A stretch of 64,000 nt of DNA from Blasia pusilla (lineage: Eukaryota > Marchantiophyta > Marchantiopsida > Blasiales), in NCBI GenBank assembly GCA_050084515.1, contig CM114274.1, positions 434,001-498,000 on the forward strand. The letters run 5' to 3'. Below are positions 43,978 to 56,661 of the stretch, piece after piece; the first letter of the stretch is position 1, and each line of letters starts with the position of its first letter. Position numbers and translations under genes: made by a program. The notes below the pieces were generated by a model. It was not told where the DNA came from. It saw nothing but the letters and a program-made list of their open reading frames with translations, and made no database searches.

Positions 43978-44974
43978 TGTCCTGCGCCTACTCTCCTTGA
44001 ACGTTAATCGTATTGTTGCGGAAGCCACGTTTAGTAGGTCACACTCTCAACGCTAATATGCATCCAAACACGCACCCTAGTTAGTCGGGTCTGGGATCAA
44101 TCAACGGGCTAACTTTCCGAGTTCTCATCTCGGTCTCTCATCAAGCTCAACCTTCCTAGTTTCGCGGTTTACAACATGGGAAAATCTAGAAAGACTTGGG
44201 ACAGACTTTCGGGTCGGTTCAAGAACCTCAAACGATATTTCGCGCCTGGCAGTTCCAACTGTCCGATGGACATCCAATAAGTCCCTAATCGAGACTCGCA
44301 CAAAGGGAATCTCGGGTCGGAGTCCAAGTGTGGCGTACAAAGTCCACTCCCTTGGATCAGGTCTGGGTTTCGAGTTCCATCACCAAACTCCCATTCCATC
44401 CCGTGCCTCTAAGACGCCATTTGGTGCTCAAAGTGGGGATTCGTGTTCCAAGACATCTTGGGGATCTCCAGGGTTCCCTACATTTAGGAAAAGACACCCC
44501 GGCCTCTCCAATTGGCCCTCAACCTGATTGCTCTCATAATCATTTTTGGCCAATATCTTAGTCTATACTAATGCATTTGCTAAGATCTTTACGCGTTGGA
44601 AGCGTCTCAAGATAAGCTTTCCAATGCGCCCTTACTTGTCTCAAACGCATCTTAAAGCTAAATGTTATGGTCCAAAACACAGTCAAATTCCCCAAACGCT
44701 ACTCGTGTTCCAAAACAAGTTCTCACCTCTTTGGCAACCAATCTTCCAAGACTCAACTCATCTCAAGTCTTGGCTCACGTTTGGTCTAGGTTTCCTAGTC
44801 ACGACCACTAAGGCATGAAACGCACAACTGTGTTCCGCGTTTCGTCTCTTGGACTTTTCCAAGAGACCTTCCAACGACCTTTCCAAAGCGCGATCATCGC
44901 AGCGAGAGTCCACTTGAGTTCTGATGTTCCGCTTGGTGCCTATTTGGTGTTGTTTGGTTACGAGGGTCACGACA
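43978..44974 (-). repeat. LTR family B, full-length copy
   Basis: 997 bp, starting TGTCGTGACCCTCG at 44974 and ending CA at 43978 on the minus strand. It matches 47862-48885 in inverted orientation throughout. A primer-site-like TGATCTCAGAGC lies 17 bases after it (43949-43960). It directly precedes truncated copia gag, so it may be the far LTR of a deleted element. No 5-bp flanking duplication was seen. Confidence 0.75.
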
Positions 44975-45776
44975 CTCACCACTCTTTAGAAGGTTGATGT
45001 TCTCATCAATGCAAACCTTTTTTAATATTAAGTTCTGGGAAGCCAATCCCTTAACATTGAATCGCATTCTCGTAGCTAACCCACTATTCCTCTCTTGGCT
45101 TAAGTGTTAGGTTGTCGCTTGCAGCACTTAGAATTATTAGCTTTTTCACTTTAATTAGCCTAGACCAGTTTTGCAAAACTAATCTAAACTATCAAAATAA
45201 GCTAACTAAGTGTGCAACCTAACACTTCACTCACTATTTGTAAACAACCGTCTCTTTACCTAGCCAACTTGTACTACTTTTGGGTCACTCGTATTCCACT
45301 TAGGCGCGTCACTAAGTTCACTCATGCAACATGAATGAGATCACCACAAACCCTAAGACAGACTAATCTGCCCCGCCGACGTTAGGGCGAGTCCAAATGC
45401 TAGTACTTCAACATTTGGTCATGATCTAGATGCCTTATCCGAATACAAGCTCTCACCTCAAATACTCATTGTTTGGCCTCCTTGACTTACATCCTAAGCA
45501 TATGAAGAACTACTCATTGCTATGCACTACCAAACTCAAAATCACGATCACAAGCATCGAATCTCCAAATCTATGCATTCTTTATTGCAAAAACTAAACA
45601 TTTATAGTTAGAACGGGTTATCCGCCCAAGCTTCCTGGTCACAAGTTATGTCCTTTGCTTCACCATGTACTAACGCATGTGCCTATCTTGCATCTATTTG
45701 AAGTCTCGCAATGCTTCTTGCTGGTATTTAAGATCCTCCTCCGCAATCCAAGTCGCATCTTTCATATGGTAGCCTT
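44975..45776. other. No recognised feature
   Basis: AT-leaning DNA without a gene. 'Taagtgttaggttg' at 45098 recurs inverted ('caacctaacactt') at 45218, forming a loose inverted repeat of about 100 bp. Confidence 0.4.
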
Positions 45777-46690
45777 TGTCATGACCATACGGATTATGTC
45801 ATAGAGTATAGTGTGCTAGTAGAGGCCATACCTTATGTAGGGCCGTAGTGTCTAGGTAGAGATGCGGTTTCATACATAGGGTTGGGAGTTACTCACTTGA
45901 GGGTGACTTTTCCAATAGAGCCCGCTCTTAGGTTGGAGGATATAGTGTGGAGTGCACTCAAAGAACAGTTAGTTCTTTGAGTTGAGCGTGTTGCGTTGGG
46001 AGTTAGCCTTGGTAGTGAGTAGAGCTCTTGGCTATGGTGGTTCCCGCAAGCTTCGACTTGGATTCTCCCATTGTGGAGTGGATTTGGCTCAATTGTATGT
46101 GATTCTATACATATTTATTGACAGTAGGTCTTTCATGGATTTCACTCAAAGAACTAGAGTAGATCGATGGTAGCTTCGATGGTGGATCAGTAGGATCTAG
46201 TTAGGGTTGATTGTGTACTCAGCCGTGGATGTTCATGGTTTGTGGCCTATGTTAAAAGTGGTAATCTAGTGCGTGGTTTTTTGGGAAAGAAGTGCCTTGC
46301 TCAGAGCTTTCCAACGCGCTTTAGATCGCCGGATTTCGTAAAGGGAGTTGGAAGTTATCAAGGATTGAAGATTCTGGTTCGTGTTCGACGGTTTTATGAT
46401 GTGGAGAGCTTGGAGTGCGGAAGCTCTGTTGAAGTTCATCCAGATCAGGTGAGAGTTTCCTATTACTACTTGTATTGTGATCTCATGTGAAGCTATCTGA
46501 TCGAGTGTGTGGAGCGTTGCAGATTTCTGCGTGCATGAATCTGGGCGGAAGCGCTGTCGAATTTGCAATTTTGGAGGTGTATGGACAGCAAGTTTGTCTG
46601 ATTTTTAGCTCAGAGTATAGAGCTCAGCTGTAGCTGATTTTTTGTGGAGAGATAGCTATGGTGGTCAATTGAATTCTGGTTGAAATAGAT
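45777..46690 (+). mobile_element. LTR family A and downstream leader
   Basis: 45777-46145 matches the LTR at 268-640, starting TGTCATGACC. The remainder, to 46690, has no gene and may be the rest of the LTR and a retrotransposon leader ('ggcggaagcgctgtcgaatttgcaa' resembles words in the gypsy leader at 31.15-31.3 kb). It stops where the X fragment begins. Confidence 0.55.
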
Positions 46691-46903
46691 TCAATTTTGG
46701 TTGAGGATTTGTGGTGTAATTGTCATTCCATCAACCTTGACATCCTCGGATATAAAGCTGGCTCCAATCTGGAGCAGAAATCGGAGAGGAAGGAAATGTT
46801 CTTCAACAATTACGTGAGTGTCACCAAGTTGGGCTCGAATTATCTCTGATTGAGGAAGGGCCGTTACATGACAGCCATATGTGAGCTTCACATAATTTTC
46901 CAT
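46691..46903 (-). pseudogene. Displaced X transposase N-terminus
   Basis: It reads MENYVKLTYGCHVTALPQSE and LRFLLQIGASFISEDVKVDG, matching the start of the X1 transposase. The match ends at about 46720. It is cut off from any catalytic part; X2, which begins 2.2 kb to the right, lacks exactly this piece. Confidence 0.75.
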
Positions 46904-46960
46904 TTGGGATAGATCAGAGATATGATTCGCCCTTATAGGCGAATAAGAATGAGAATGTTG

Positions 46961-46968
46961 AATTTATA
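46961..46968 (-). promoter_or_regulatory. TATA box in displaced X promoter
   Basis: TATAAATT on the minus strand, about 60 bp before the ATG at 46903, as in X1. Confidence 0.6.
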
Positions 46969-47119
46969 GTGAATAGTGTTTGTTTATACTTTGACGGAAT
47001 ATCTCTGATATACAATAAGTAGTTAGGTTGAAACATTGCTAGATGACTAGACCTTCTAGAAAGGAATATTCCAACATCCTTGTTCATGACATTTGGGGAT
47101 AGATGTGCCAAGGGTCCTT

Positions 47120-47861
47120 CAACCCGTCGAGATCCGACAGGTTGAGTAGCCAAAGAGCCCGTAGGATTGATTGTGGGGAAACTACAACCCGTCTGAGTTG
47201 GATGGACTAGAAGGTAGAATGCAAGGGAACTACAACCCATCGGAGTCCAGTGAGTTGGAAACCCTCAGATAGGATGTCGATGCTACGACCCGTCAAAGTT
47301 GAATTGACGGGATTTTGGCTGGGACGGTACGACCCATCGGATTTCGTTCTGTCATTTTGCAATTCGTCGAACTCAGACGGGTTGCAGTTGTAGAGGTCCA
47401 AAATCCCTTGAGGTTGGATTCCGTGGCTTTTTGGGAGCAGAAGATGTAATGGTGCAAGTCGTCGGAGTCCGATGGGTTGCGGAAAGATCGGACCGCATTT
47501 CGAGATACTCTCACGCAAGCCATTGGAGTCCGACGGGTTGCAAGGGGACCATCCTGCCTCACTTTTGCAACTCGTTAGACTCAGACGGGTTGCACAGGGA
47601 CCATCCTGCCTTACTCTTGCAACTCGTTGGACTCCGACGGTTTGCAAGAGTAAGGCAAGATCGACCCCCCCAGCAACCCATCGAACTCAGACAGGTTGCA
47701 CGGGGACCATCGTGCCTGACTCGTACAACTCGTCGCACTCCGGAAATTTGCAAGAGTTGGGTAGAATTGGCCCCCCAAGCAACCCGTCCGACTCCAACGG
47801 GTTGCACCACTTAGGCATGCTGGGTCCCGTGCAACTTGTCGGAGTCCAACGGGTTGCAGGT
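47120..47861. repeat. Palindrome array in displaced X promoter
   Basis: About a dozen full or degenerate palindromes (first at 47120-47144, centre AGA-like; later ones mostly ACT/AGT). 'Gggaccatcctgcctcac' and similar spacers recur. This corresponds to the intergenic array of X1 but with different spacers. It ends exactly where the family B LTR begins at 47862. Confidence 0.85.
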
Positions 47862-48885
47862 TGTCCCAACCCTCATAACCAAATGAACACCAAATAGGCG
47901 CCAAGCGGAACATCATAACTCAAGTGGACTCAGGTTGCGATGATCGCGCTTTGGAGAGGCTTTTGGAAGGTCTCTTGGAAAAGTCCAAGAGATGAAACAT
48001 GGAACAGAGTTGATATGCATTTCATGCATTAGTGGTTGCAACCAAGAAACGTAGATCAAACGTGAAGCAAGACTTGAGATGAGTTGAGTCTTGGAAGGTT
48101 GGTTGCCAAAGAGTTGAGAACTAGTTTTGGAACACAACTAGCGTTTGGGGAAGTTGACTGTGTTTTGGAACATAACGTTTAGCCTCAAGATGCATTTGGA
48201 AAAATAAGGGCGCATTGGAAAGATTGTCTTGAGATGCTTCCAACGCATCAAAGATTTTAGCAAACGCATAAGTAGAGGCTGAGATATTGGCCGAAAACAA
48301 CTATGAGAGCAATTGGGTTGAGGGCCAATTTGAGGGCCCGGCTATTTTCCCCTAAAGTTAGGGGGACCCCGGAGACCCCCTAAAGTACTAGTAAGGGGGA
48401 GTCTCTCTCCAAGATGTCTTGGAACACCAACCCCACTTTGAGCACCAAACGGCATCTCAAGGGCACGGGATGGAACGGGAGTTTGGCGTTGGAACTTGAA
48501 ACCCAAACTTGATCCAAGGGAGTACTTTGTATGCGACACTTGGATTCGAACCCGTGATTCATTTTTCTGGAGTCTTGCTTAGGGATTCATTGGATGTCCA
48601 TTGGACAGTTGGAACGACCAGGTGTGAAACGCCATTTGATTGAACCGACCAGAAAGTCTGTCCCAAGTCTTTCGAGACTTGCCTATGTTGTAAACCATGA
48701 AACTAGGAAGGTTGAGCTTGATGAGAGACCAAGACAAGAACTTGGAAAGTTAGCCCATTGATTGATCCAGAACCGACTAACCTGAGTGCATGTTTGAATG
48801 CAGATCAACGTTGAGAGCGTGACCTACTGAACGAACGCTTCCGCAACAACAAAGATTTACGTTCAAGGAAAGTAGGCGCACGGCA
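47862..48885 (+). repeat. LTR family B, full-length copy
   Basis: 1.02 kb from TGTCCCAACCC to ...CGGCA. It matches 43978-44974 (inverted) and 7254-8140 (inverted). It appears to have inserted into or recombined with the X palindrome array at its left edge. Confidence 0.8.
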
Positions 48886-48887
48886 CG

Positions 48888-49128
48888 TGGTATGAGAGTA
48901 AATCCTTGGTGAGCATGAACTTGGGGTCGTGTAAGATCAGGATTTTTTAGAAGAACTCAAGCAAGAGACCTCAACGCTTGAGGAGGAATGCAAGAGACAA
49001 GGAGGAGATCTGAGAAAGCGAGGACTCGCAAGTGGCGACCAAGGAAGAACCAAGGAAGCCGTGAGTCAAATCAGAAAAGCCGACAGACGAATCAATGACG
49101 GACCGTGAGCAAGAGGAGGAAATAGTCT
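48888..49128 (+). other. Primer-binding site and leader after LTR B
   Basis: TGGTATGAGAG, two bases after the LTR, resembles the initiator-Met tRNA primer site (TGGTATCAGAG) used by plant LTR elements. It shows that this LTR is a 5' LTR on the plus strand. The purine-rich leader then stops at 49128, where X2 begins. Confidence 0.65.
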
Positions 49129-52100
49129 CTCTTTGGACAAAGTCATCATATGAACATGTGGGAAAGCAACAGATGTGCACCACATACACCCCTTTGACAC
49201 TTGAATTTACAGTGTTGTTCCTGATCCAATACATCCTTCCTATTCCATTGCCACTCTAGACATATTTCATGGCGATGATCTCCATTTTTGCCTCCGGACC
49301 TTATGCAATTTTATTTGCTCTCTCCACCGTTGGCCTACAGATTTTGTTTCTCTTCACCCCATTTCTAGACTCAAACAGAAATAGTGGATTGAGATCATCC
49401 ACCTTCTCCGAGTACATATTGACATCAATCTTGGGTTGAATACGAAATGCAAAGGTCTTTGTAATGCGAACATGCTCCAAACTTCCTCCATCTATGAGTC
49501 TAAAACCGGCACTTGTAAGATTTTCCACTTCGTCTTGAGTGCAATTCGTACCAACGGCAATGGGCCAAATCGTGGGGGTATTCCCTGGAGCTCCAATGGC
49601 AGCCGCATAAGACTTCCGAAAAGCGCAAGATTCATTTGGGCAGAAGAAGTACTTCAATTGATCCCCAGTCCTTGTGAAACCATCAAAGGTTTTGAGTTCC
49701 CAAAATCGAGGCAGTGGTCGTCCAATCCTTCTACAGGTCTTATTTAGGAAAGTGCCGTATGCTCTCCTAATGCCATCAGATCCTGCCTTGCAAGTGGGTC
49801 CATGTCCAGGATTGCTCCAAGATATATGCCACCGTTAAAGGTTGCAATCCACCTCAATGACCGGAATCCCATACTGTTGAACCACCCAAGCGACCGGATG
49901 TTGCGAACTTCCACCAACGGAGGGGTTTTGAAATAAAACATTCACTGATTTTGGAGAATTTACTGCATCACGGATTTGGGAGCAATCTGGGGTCTCTGAA
50001 TATCTAGGTGGCATGATTTCCTCATCCAAATCAATCACCGGGTTTGTTCCTCGATGTTGCCTCTTCACCTGCCTGAAGTCAAGATACTTATCTCGTCTCC
50101 ACGAGTCTCGCTCGGACTGCTCTACCACCATCTGTATGGGATGTCTTGAAACGCACCCACGAATATCCCCACCAATGTGTACATCTTGCTCGAGGGGAGT
50201 TCTTGCTACGCACCGATTGAAGGCTTCCACATAGAGTTTCTCATCACCCGATCTCACATCCGCCCTGACATAGAGCTCGTAGATCGAAGGCCCCATTCCT
50301 TTTGTTATGCCTTTTGTGAGGAAGATATGGGATGATGCAGACTGTAGCATTGCTCTTGCCTAGTCTTGTTGGCATGCCTCCACAAGTGAAAATCTTTGGC
50401 ATGCTTGTGACGACCTCCAAGAGGAATGAACACTTTCTGCTCCACTTGTGTTGGGGCAGAGGGCATTTTCATGAATGTTCAATCCCTGCAACGACGGCAA
50501 TGTGAGAAGGGAACCAAAATAGCTCCAAAGTCAGAGAAAAAAGCTACCTGTTGGAACCAGACGGGTTGCAAGTCAAAGGCATCCCATGAATGACTCTGCG
50601 ACCTGTCGGGTCCCGATGTGTTGCAACACCTAGGAACCACCTACTGCAACCCGTCTGATTCCGACGGGTTGCAAGAACCTTTGGCCACTCCGGGCTGGAA
50701 GATCCAAGTGAAAGTCATCCAAAACCCATCCGGGGCCAACTATTTGCAGGCCTTATATACATGCCACTTGCATACTAGTATACGGGTTGCACCAACATTC
50801 TTGATGCAACCTGTCGGTTTTTGACTGGTTGCATACTCAGGCAACCTGTCCGTTTCCGACAAGTTGCACACTCGGGAAACCTATCACATCCGAAAAGTTG
50901 CTTGGTTTCTTCGGTTTGAAATCCCTATAGTGTCCACGCTTCTCAACTTGAGCTGCAACTTTTCAAACACTTCTCAACGTGAGCTCGACAAGACAAAATA
51001 GTGAACTCATCTGTCGCATGAAGTTTCCCCATTGTCTCATTCGTACAGTCCACCAACTCTGCCAAGAGCACAACTCTTTGTACTTCCCCTCAATCGCATG
51101 CTTACTCTACCACCCATGAAGTTCTTCTTGGCATTCCATGGCATGTTTCAAGGTTTTGATGTCCTTGCAGCGTTGGCGTAGAGTGACATGCTGTGTCCTC
51201 TTATTCTCCTTGATGCAAGATTTGGTGTACCGGGTCACAGACTATTGCCAATGGAAAGCATCCGACCTTTCCCTCTCCGGTTGAACCTCTCCACTCGAGA
51301 ACACTTTCCTAATAGCAATCCACCCAGGTTGTGCATTATCCGCCATGAACCCATAAATTTCCGGAGGTGGCCTTTTGTTTTCCTTCACCACCTCCAATAA
51401 GAGTAACCAACACATCTTCAAACTGCCAACGTCTTCTGCTTTTACTTCACAAACAAATATAGTTTTGAGTCCCTTCTCCATATGGTCATAAACGTGAGCA
51501 CCCATGGTCAACCATCCATTCAGCACTCTGTAGCAAATATCAAAGCTTACCCAGCTGCCGTAAAGATCTTCCCCTTCCCTCATTCAATCTATAAGATCGA
51601 GGCCACTCGACCATCCTGTCGTGGATATTTTGAAGACATAAGCCCTGGATCCTTCGCCTTCCTGGCCCATGAACTGCCATCTCTGAATGAATAGAAATAT
51701 GGAGTTGGCCTTGATTCTGGAAATGGCATCCATTTCGGCCGTCTTTCCATCCAGTACTCGTATTTGACACAGCGAGAAATGCGAGATTTTCCCAGAGTTG
51801 TTTCTCCTCAACAGCCGTGATCTCGCCCTGCCCAAGGATTCCAAGCAATTGTTCACAAATTTGTAATGTTGTTGTTAACTTGATCACTTCGGGCTTTGAA
51901 CCCGGAGAGTTTCTATATACCTCGGCCACTTTCTTTGCCACATCCTCCTTGATGTGGCTGTGAATTGCACTGGTAACAAGATGAATGTGGGAGCCAACAT
52001 GAACTGCCAGCTTTGTGTACTCGGACGTAGAACTAAAGTCGTGCACAATGAAAAATATGTATGCATGACACGCTCCAATGCAGAAAGGGGATGCCTGACA

Positions 52101-52790
52101 ATGAGGACATCGATGGCCTCCCGGCGGTATGGTCGCACCGACCTCATATGGAGTTTCTGCATTCTAAGGGGGAATTACGAGGTATTGACTCGCCCATTGT
52201 GCTCGAGATACGGGAATGCTGGACTTCTACACTCCAGGGCTCCAACGCATTGGCGTTGAGAAACAATCCAAGGACCATCTGGAATTGAAGCACTAGTCCG
52301 TTGAAGCCTGCACCATCAATGACAATCAAACTTTCTGTCGATACCCTTCAAGCGTCCTCCATCTTTCTTTTGAGTAGGAGCAGCAAGTGGAGGCAACTCA
52401 AAAATTCAATTACCATCGTACGTGGGCGGCAGCTCGTCGACAAGAATGTGCTTGAATATTTTAAAGGGCAGAGACGATAGCAAACTATTTCCTGATACTC
52501 GCAAGAGGAACAAGGAGGGGGACAAAGGGCCCGGTTGGTGTCCGATAGATCCACTGAGGTTGACGACATCCGAAATGTCTTTAGGAAGTACAACATTATT
52601 ACGAACGTGTGAAGTTGGAGTCGATTCCGGATCTACTAAGCTAGGAGTTGCAAACGTAGAGCTTGGTGCACTAGGAAATTGTCGACCATCTACTTGGGAA
52701 ATAGAGGAATTCAGAGGCAAGCCGTAAACTGTGTATTGACCATTTGCTAGAGGTAGGAGATTCCATACTTTACGGTCTGCAATCATTGGC
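49129..52790 (-). pseudogene. X2 transposase
   Basis: Two exons: about 52790-51011 and 50485-49129. It keeps DRKVWNLLPLANGQ, the DELPPTYDGN segment, the Cys/His zinc domain in pieces, GFMADNAQPGWIAIRKVF and the GIPVIEVDCNL region. The SWIM finger is mutated (CSYDDF instead of CSCDDF), and the part that should hold the CxH is lost at the break at 49129. The intron donor is also mutated (CAG|ATGAG). It is clearly non-functional. Confidence 0.75.
50543..50895. repeat. Palindrome array in X2 transposase intron
   Basis: Six or so copies, for example 50646-50672 (centre ATT), at the same place as in X1 and X3. Confidence 0.85.
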
Positions 52791-52810
52791 TCGAATATAT
52801 CTCACGGACT
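52790..52810. other. Internal deletion junction in X2
   Basis: Here the minus-strand transposase frame (DRKVWNLLPLANG) meets gene 2 exon 2 (ATGGCACTGATGGAGGGCC on plus). The roughly 2 kb that separate them in X1, with both TATA boxes, both first exons and the array, are missing. Confidence 0.75.
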
Positions 52811-53302
52811 TGGTCCCCATTGTGGCAGGTTGTTAAGCAGATGGCACTGATGGAGGGCCAAAACATCCCAAGAATTCCACTTTGCCGAGTGCAGACAATG
52901 GAGTACGTCCGTAAAATTCAGTCGGAGGAGGATATTGCAAAGCTGAAACAGTTGGCAGCGATAACATCCTACGTGGACAACTTCCCTCCGTTCTATGTTC
53001 AGCCTTACGATGAACATGGAACCCAAGCGCCGGTGAGAGAAGAGGACTTGGAAGCGCTAGCTACATTCTGGAGGATGAGAGATCAGGAGTTCAAAAGAGC
53101 AATTGAGGGGACACAATTTAGCTGCATGCGGAACCTTTCCTTCTTTATCTAGGATGGAAACCACAGGTACATGGCGTTAACTGAGGTTGCAGAGGAGCGC
53201 CCAAATTCATCGGAGGTGCATTTTTGCGTTAACGCAGACGTGCTCCATCCATTTCCTCATCACATGGCAACGGTGGAAATGGCAAATGCATGCCATGAAA
53301 AC
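52810..53302 (+). pseudogene. X2 gene 2, exon 2: ParB-like domain
   Basis: It reads DNFPPFYVQPYDEHGTQAPV, FWRMRDQEFKRAIEG, then after a stop (TAG at about 53150) DGNHRYMALTEVAEERPNSS and PHHMATVEMANA. DGNHR is preserved as in X1. The donor AAAAC|GTAAGT is at 53302. Confidence 0.6.
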
Positions 53303-53369
53303 GTAAGTTTTCTCTTCCTTAATTTTGATTGCTTCAACCGGCGGTGTTCGACAAGTTGCATAATTGGAA

Positions 53370-54060
53370 AGCTTCAAGCAAACTATCGGAGTCCGACGGG
53401 TTGCCTAGTGGCCAAGCACACCAGAGAAAGCCGGGATATCGAAACTAGTCCACCATCGACGGGTGTAAAAATGAGTGCATGATTTATATGTTATGCAAAC
53501 CTTCGGACTCCGACAAGTCGTTAAACTAGTGGTAAAAATCATCGGGCGCCTAAAAGCAACTCGTCGAAGTCTGACGAGTTGTTGGACTGCCCGCTATTTT
53601 TGGGATGTTTTTGGCCGAAAGCAACTTGTCGGACTGTGACGGGTTGCATTTGCCCCCACGGGTAGGTGGTCGGAGTAGGAGAGCTTGCTTTAAGGCATCC
53701 AATTCTAGCTTTACAAGGAATTGCGCAACCTGTCGGACTCCGACGGGTTGATATGTGCAATTTTTTCCGGAAACCAGTCTCCGACTGGAAATCATTTTAC
53801 AACCCGTCGGAGTCCAACGGGTTGTAGCCAAGGACTCAAACGGATGGACCAGAATATCACAAAATCTGAGTGCAATCCGTTGGACTCCGATGGGTTGCAA
53901 TTATGTCTCAAAATTTGCGTGAGTGTTGCAATAAGTGTAACAGAAAAAAAGGTGTTGTGACCCGTCGAACTCCGACGGGTTGCAATATTTTTCTCTGTGC
54001 TACCATTTCGACCACCAGGTGTTGCAACCAGTCAAAGTCTGACGGGTTGCAGGAACTCGG
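53370..54060. repeat. Palindrome array in X2 gene 2, intron 2
   Basis: About eleven copies, mostly with ACT or AGT centres, for example 53726-53750, in the intron between 53303 and 54100. The spacers differ from those of X1, while the palindromes stay recognisable. Confidence 0.9.
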
Positions 54061-54100
54061 TAGCTTGCAATAATTCTTAGCGTGTGTTTGGATGTGCAAG

Positions 54101-56136
54101 ATTATATCCGAGAGCAACGTCACCCACCACCCGATCCAGGATTGCGACAGGGTGAAAAAGGTGCTTACGACGCACCCGGCAGAGTACAAGGGGTTCTTGG
54201 GGGACGCTCTGGTAAATGAGATGCTGGCGAAGGGGGCTCAAATTAAAAAGAAGACTTGGGAAAATACCTTTATTTCCCAAGATGCATCCGTCACAATCCT
54301 TTGTTGGTCAAAGATCCAGGCCGCCAAGAAGAGCGATTCATTGGAATTGGAGCGAAGGGAGAACGTGTCTGCGTCTGAACGTGCAAAGTTTATCCATGCT
54401 ATAGTATCTGCAGCTACAAAGTACTCTGCAAGCAAGATGCAATGATACATTGCCATTCTGAACCCCGAACTTGGCCTAAAATTCTACAAGGAGCTCAAGG
54501 TGATAATCAAGCGCCACCCGAAGAGAGACGAAGATCCACAGGGTCGGATTGGCGAGAAAGTGTCTCTAGACTGCGTTCACATATTTGAATTGTCTGAAAT
54601 TTCCGAGTTTAGGAGAATCCCACTGATGAAAATCAGTCTCGAGGGCACAGAGGCCCAAAAGCGGGCAGCACACCATCCTCCGGGAGTTTTTGATCCAATG
54701 ATCTCCCATTGGCTACGTGAATGGTCATTCTAGGACGCGTTGCGGCTTCTCTGGAAGTCCATGCTCCTAGGTCTTCAAGCGGAGCTAAGGAGATTGAGCC
54801 AGATCCGGAGGAAACAAAACCTAGAGAGTGAAGAAGATTTCAAACTATGGCTTGTTGACATCCGAGACAAGCCCACGAAAAACCCAGGCTTCAAGATGAT
54901 GTTCAAGAATCACATCCTCCCTCAGGCAGACCTGAATGAAGAAATTGATGCCAAAAAAAGGGATTTTGCAAAGAAGAAGTGAGATCTTCAAGAGTAGGTG
55001 GCCGATTCATCTCGACAAAGATCTGCCCAACGGATGGTGTACAGGTACCTCATAAATTGTAAGAATGCATGTACCTGGCAAAAATTACCGACAGCCTGCA
55101 AATTGTGGGCTTCTTTGCCGGATGGAGAGGCATTTTCCATGTAGGACATGGAGATGGCACAAGGCATGTCCGACTGGGAGGTTGACAATTGCCCAATCTG
55201 GTTGGACTTCAACAACCTTGAGGACATAACCAAAAAAAATCTACGCCTGGTCTATGATGCAGTGGTCGCAGGTAGGGACGACATTTCGAATTTCGTGCAG
55301 CCTGAAGATTTTTTTGAAGGAGATGCGGAGGAGCAAGCCCTTGAGACAGCTGAGTTGGTATCCAAGGTCGTCACTGCCAAGGACAAATCTACAGCGGGTT
55401 TGAAAGCAAAGGCGAGAGGATCGAAGAATTCCGAGGCCGACTCTTCTAGAAAAGAGGCTGACACCTCAAGGCGAAAGGCGGAATCGTCCGAGCAAGCGAG
55501 GTGAGAGGGCCGGACCAAGTCCTCCGCCAAGAAAATTTGAGTGGAGTCTGAGGTAACAGAGACCCCCACAAGTTGACCGCAGACTTGGGAGAAGCGAAAG
55601 TGGGAGGCGCCTGGTTCGTCCCAAGGAACGGATAAGGATGTGGAATACACTCCATCATCCTTGGGAAGGCATAGAGAAACAACGACCAGGACAAATGTCT
55701 TCATTCACTTCACTCATCTTGTGATGAGCTGCAAAGTTTCAGTTCCCAAGAGTCGACACCCGCCATCGATAAATTGACCATGCTGGGACGAATACTTCAA
55801 CGAAACGGACACGCTCCCTGGACGGTCCATGGGGTGGTCGAGGAGGTGGGGGTGGATCTCGCAGATTTGCCCTTTGGGTTTCGCTTGTGGGACAACAATC
55901 CATCTAACACTGTCCCAGACTGGAATGTCCCTCTTTCCTACGACCAGATCCCGCACTTGTTTTCTTTTGCAGATGCTTATCTGAGTGACAGGGGTTGTTT
56001 CTTGGTCTTGACTAGAGGGAGCGAGGACGGACGCATCAACCTTTAGTGCGTGAATAGGTCACTGAAGTAGAGGACGGCGCAATCATGGAACATCAAGAAC
56101 GAGTATCCACTCCGACCGGCGACGAGTCAAGTTCGG
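54101..56136 (+). pseudogene. X2 gene 2, exon 3: linker and methyltransferase motif IV part
   Basis: It reads SNVTHHPIQDCDRVKKVL, KGAQIKKKTWENTFISQDAS and LKFYKELKVIIKRHPKRDED, then WLVDIRDKPTKNPGFKMMF, a charged region, and at about 55850-55990 VDLADLPFGFRLWDNN and WNVPLSYDQIPHLFSFADAY, then LSDRGCFLVL. The DLPF and the following strands match motif IV and its surroundings in beta-class methyltransferases. There are stops near 54443, 54732, 54980, 55142 and 55502. The donor CGG|GTAAGT is at 56136. Confidence 0.65.
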
Positions 56137-56158
56137 GTAAGTGCTCTTAATCCAAATT

Positions 56159-56497
56159 CCACCCATCGAGCTCCGACGGGTTGCATCTCTGCATGCAACC
56201 CGTCGGATCTCAATAGCTTGTGGTTGTGGTGTTGCAATCCGTCTGAAAGCGATGGGTTGCAAGTTTACCACAAGTCTCCATTGAGTGAGTGCAGCCCATC
56301 GGAATCCGACGGGTTGCAAGTACTTGTGCTTTTCCTTGTGTTTTTGGAGTGATGCAACCCGTCTAAAAGCGACAAGTTGCTCTTAGCCAACCATGGGTTG
56401 CTCTAAGCCAACAACCTGTCGGCTTCCGACGGGTAACTCATGGCAAAAAAAAAAACACTTACACTTGTAAAACAATCCGTCAGACTCCGACAAGTTG
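56159..56497. repeat. Palindrome array in X2 gene 2, intron 3
   Basis: Six or seven copies, with mixed centres, at the same intron position as 15178-15549 in X1. Confidence 0.85.
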
Positions 56498-56661
56498 CTC
56501 TACTATTAGGACTATAGGCCAAGTTCTTGTGGGTTGGTAATCAACAGGGACTAGAATGCACTATGGATGTGTTGCACATTGTGTCACCATATTGAGAGTA
56601 GACCAACCATCAAGTAGCTCTTTCTTTTTGCTGACATTGTTTCCAACATGCTTCTTTACAG

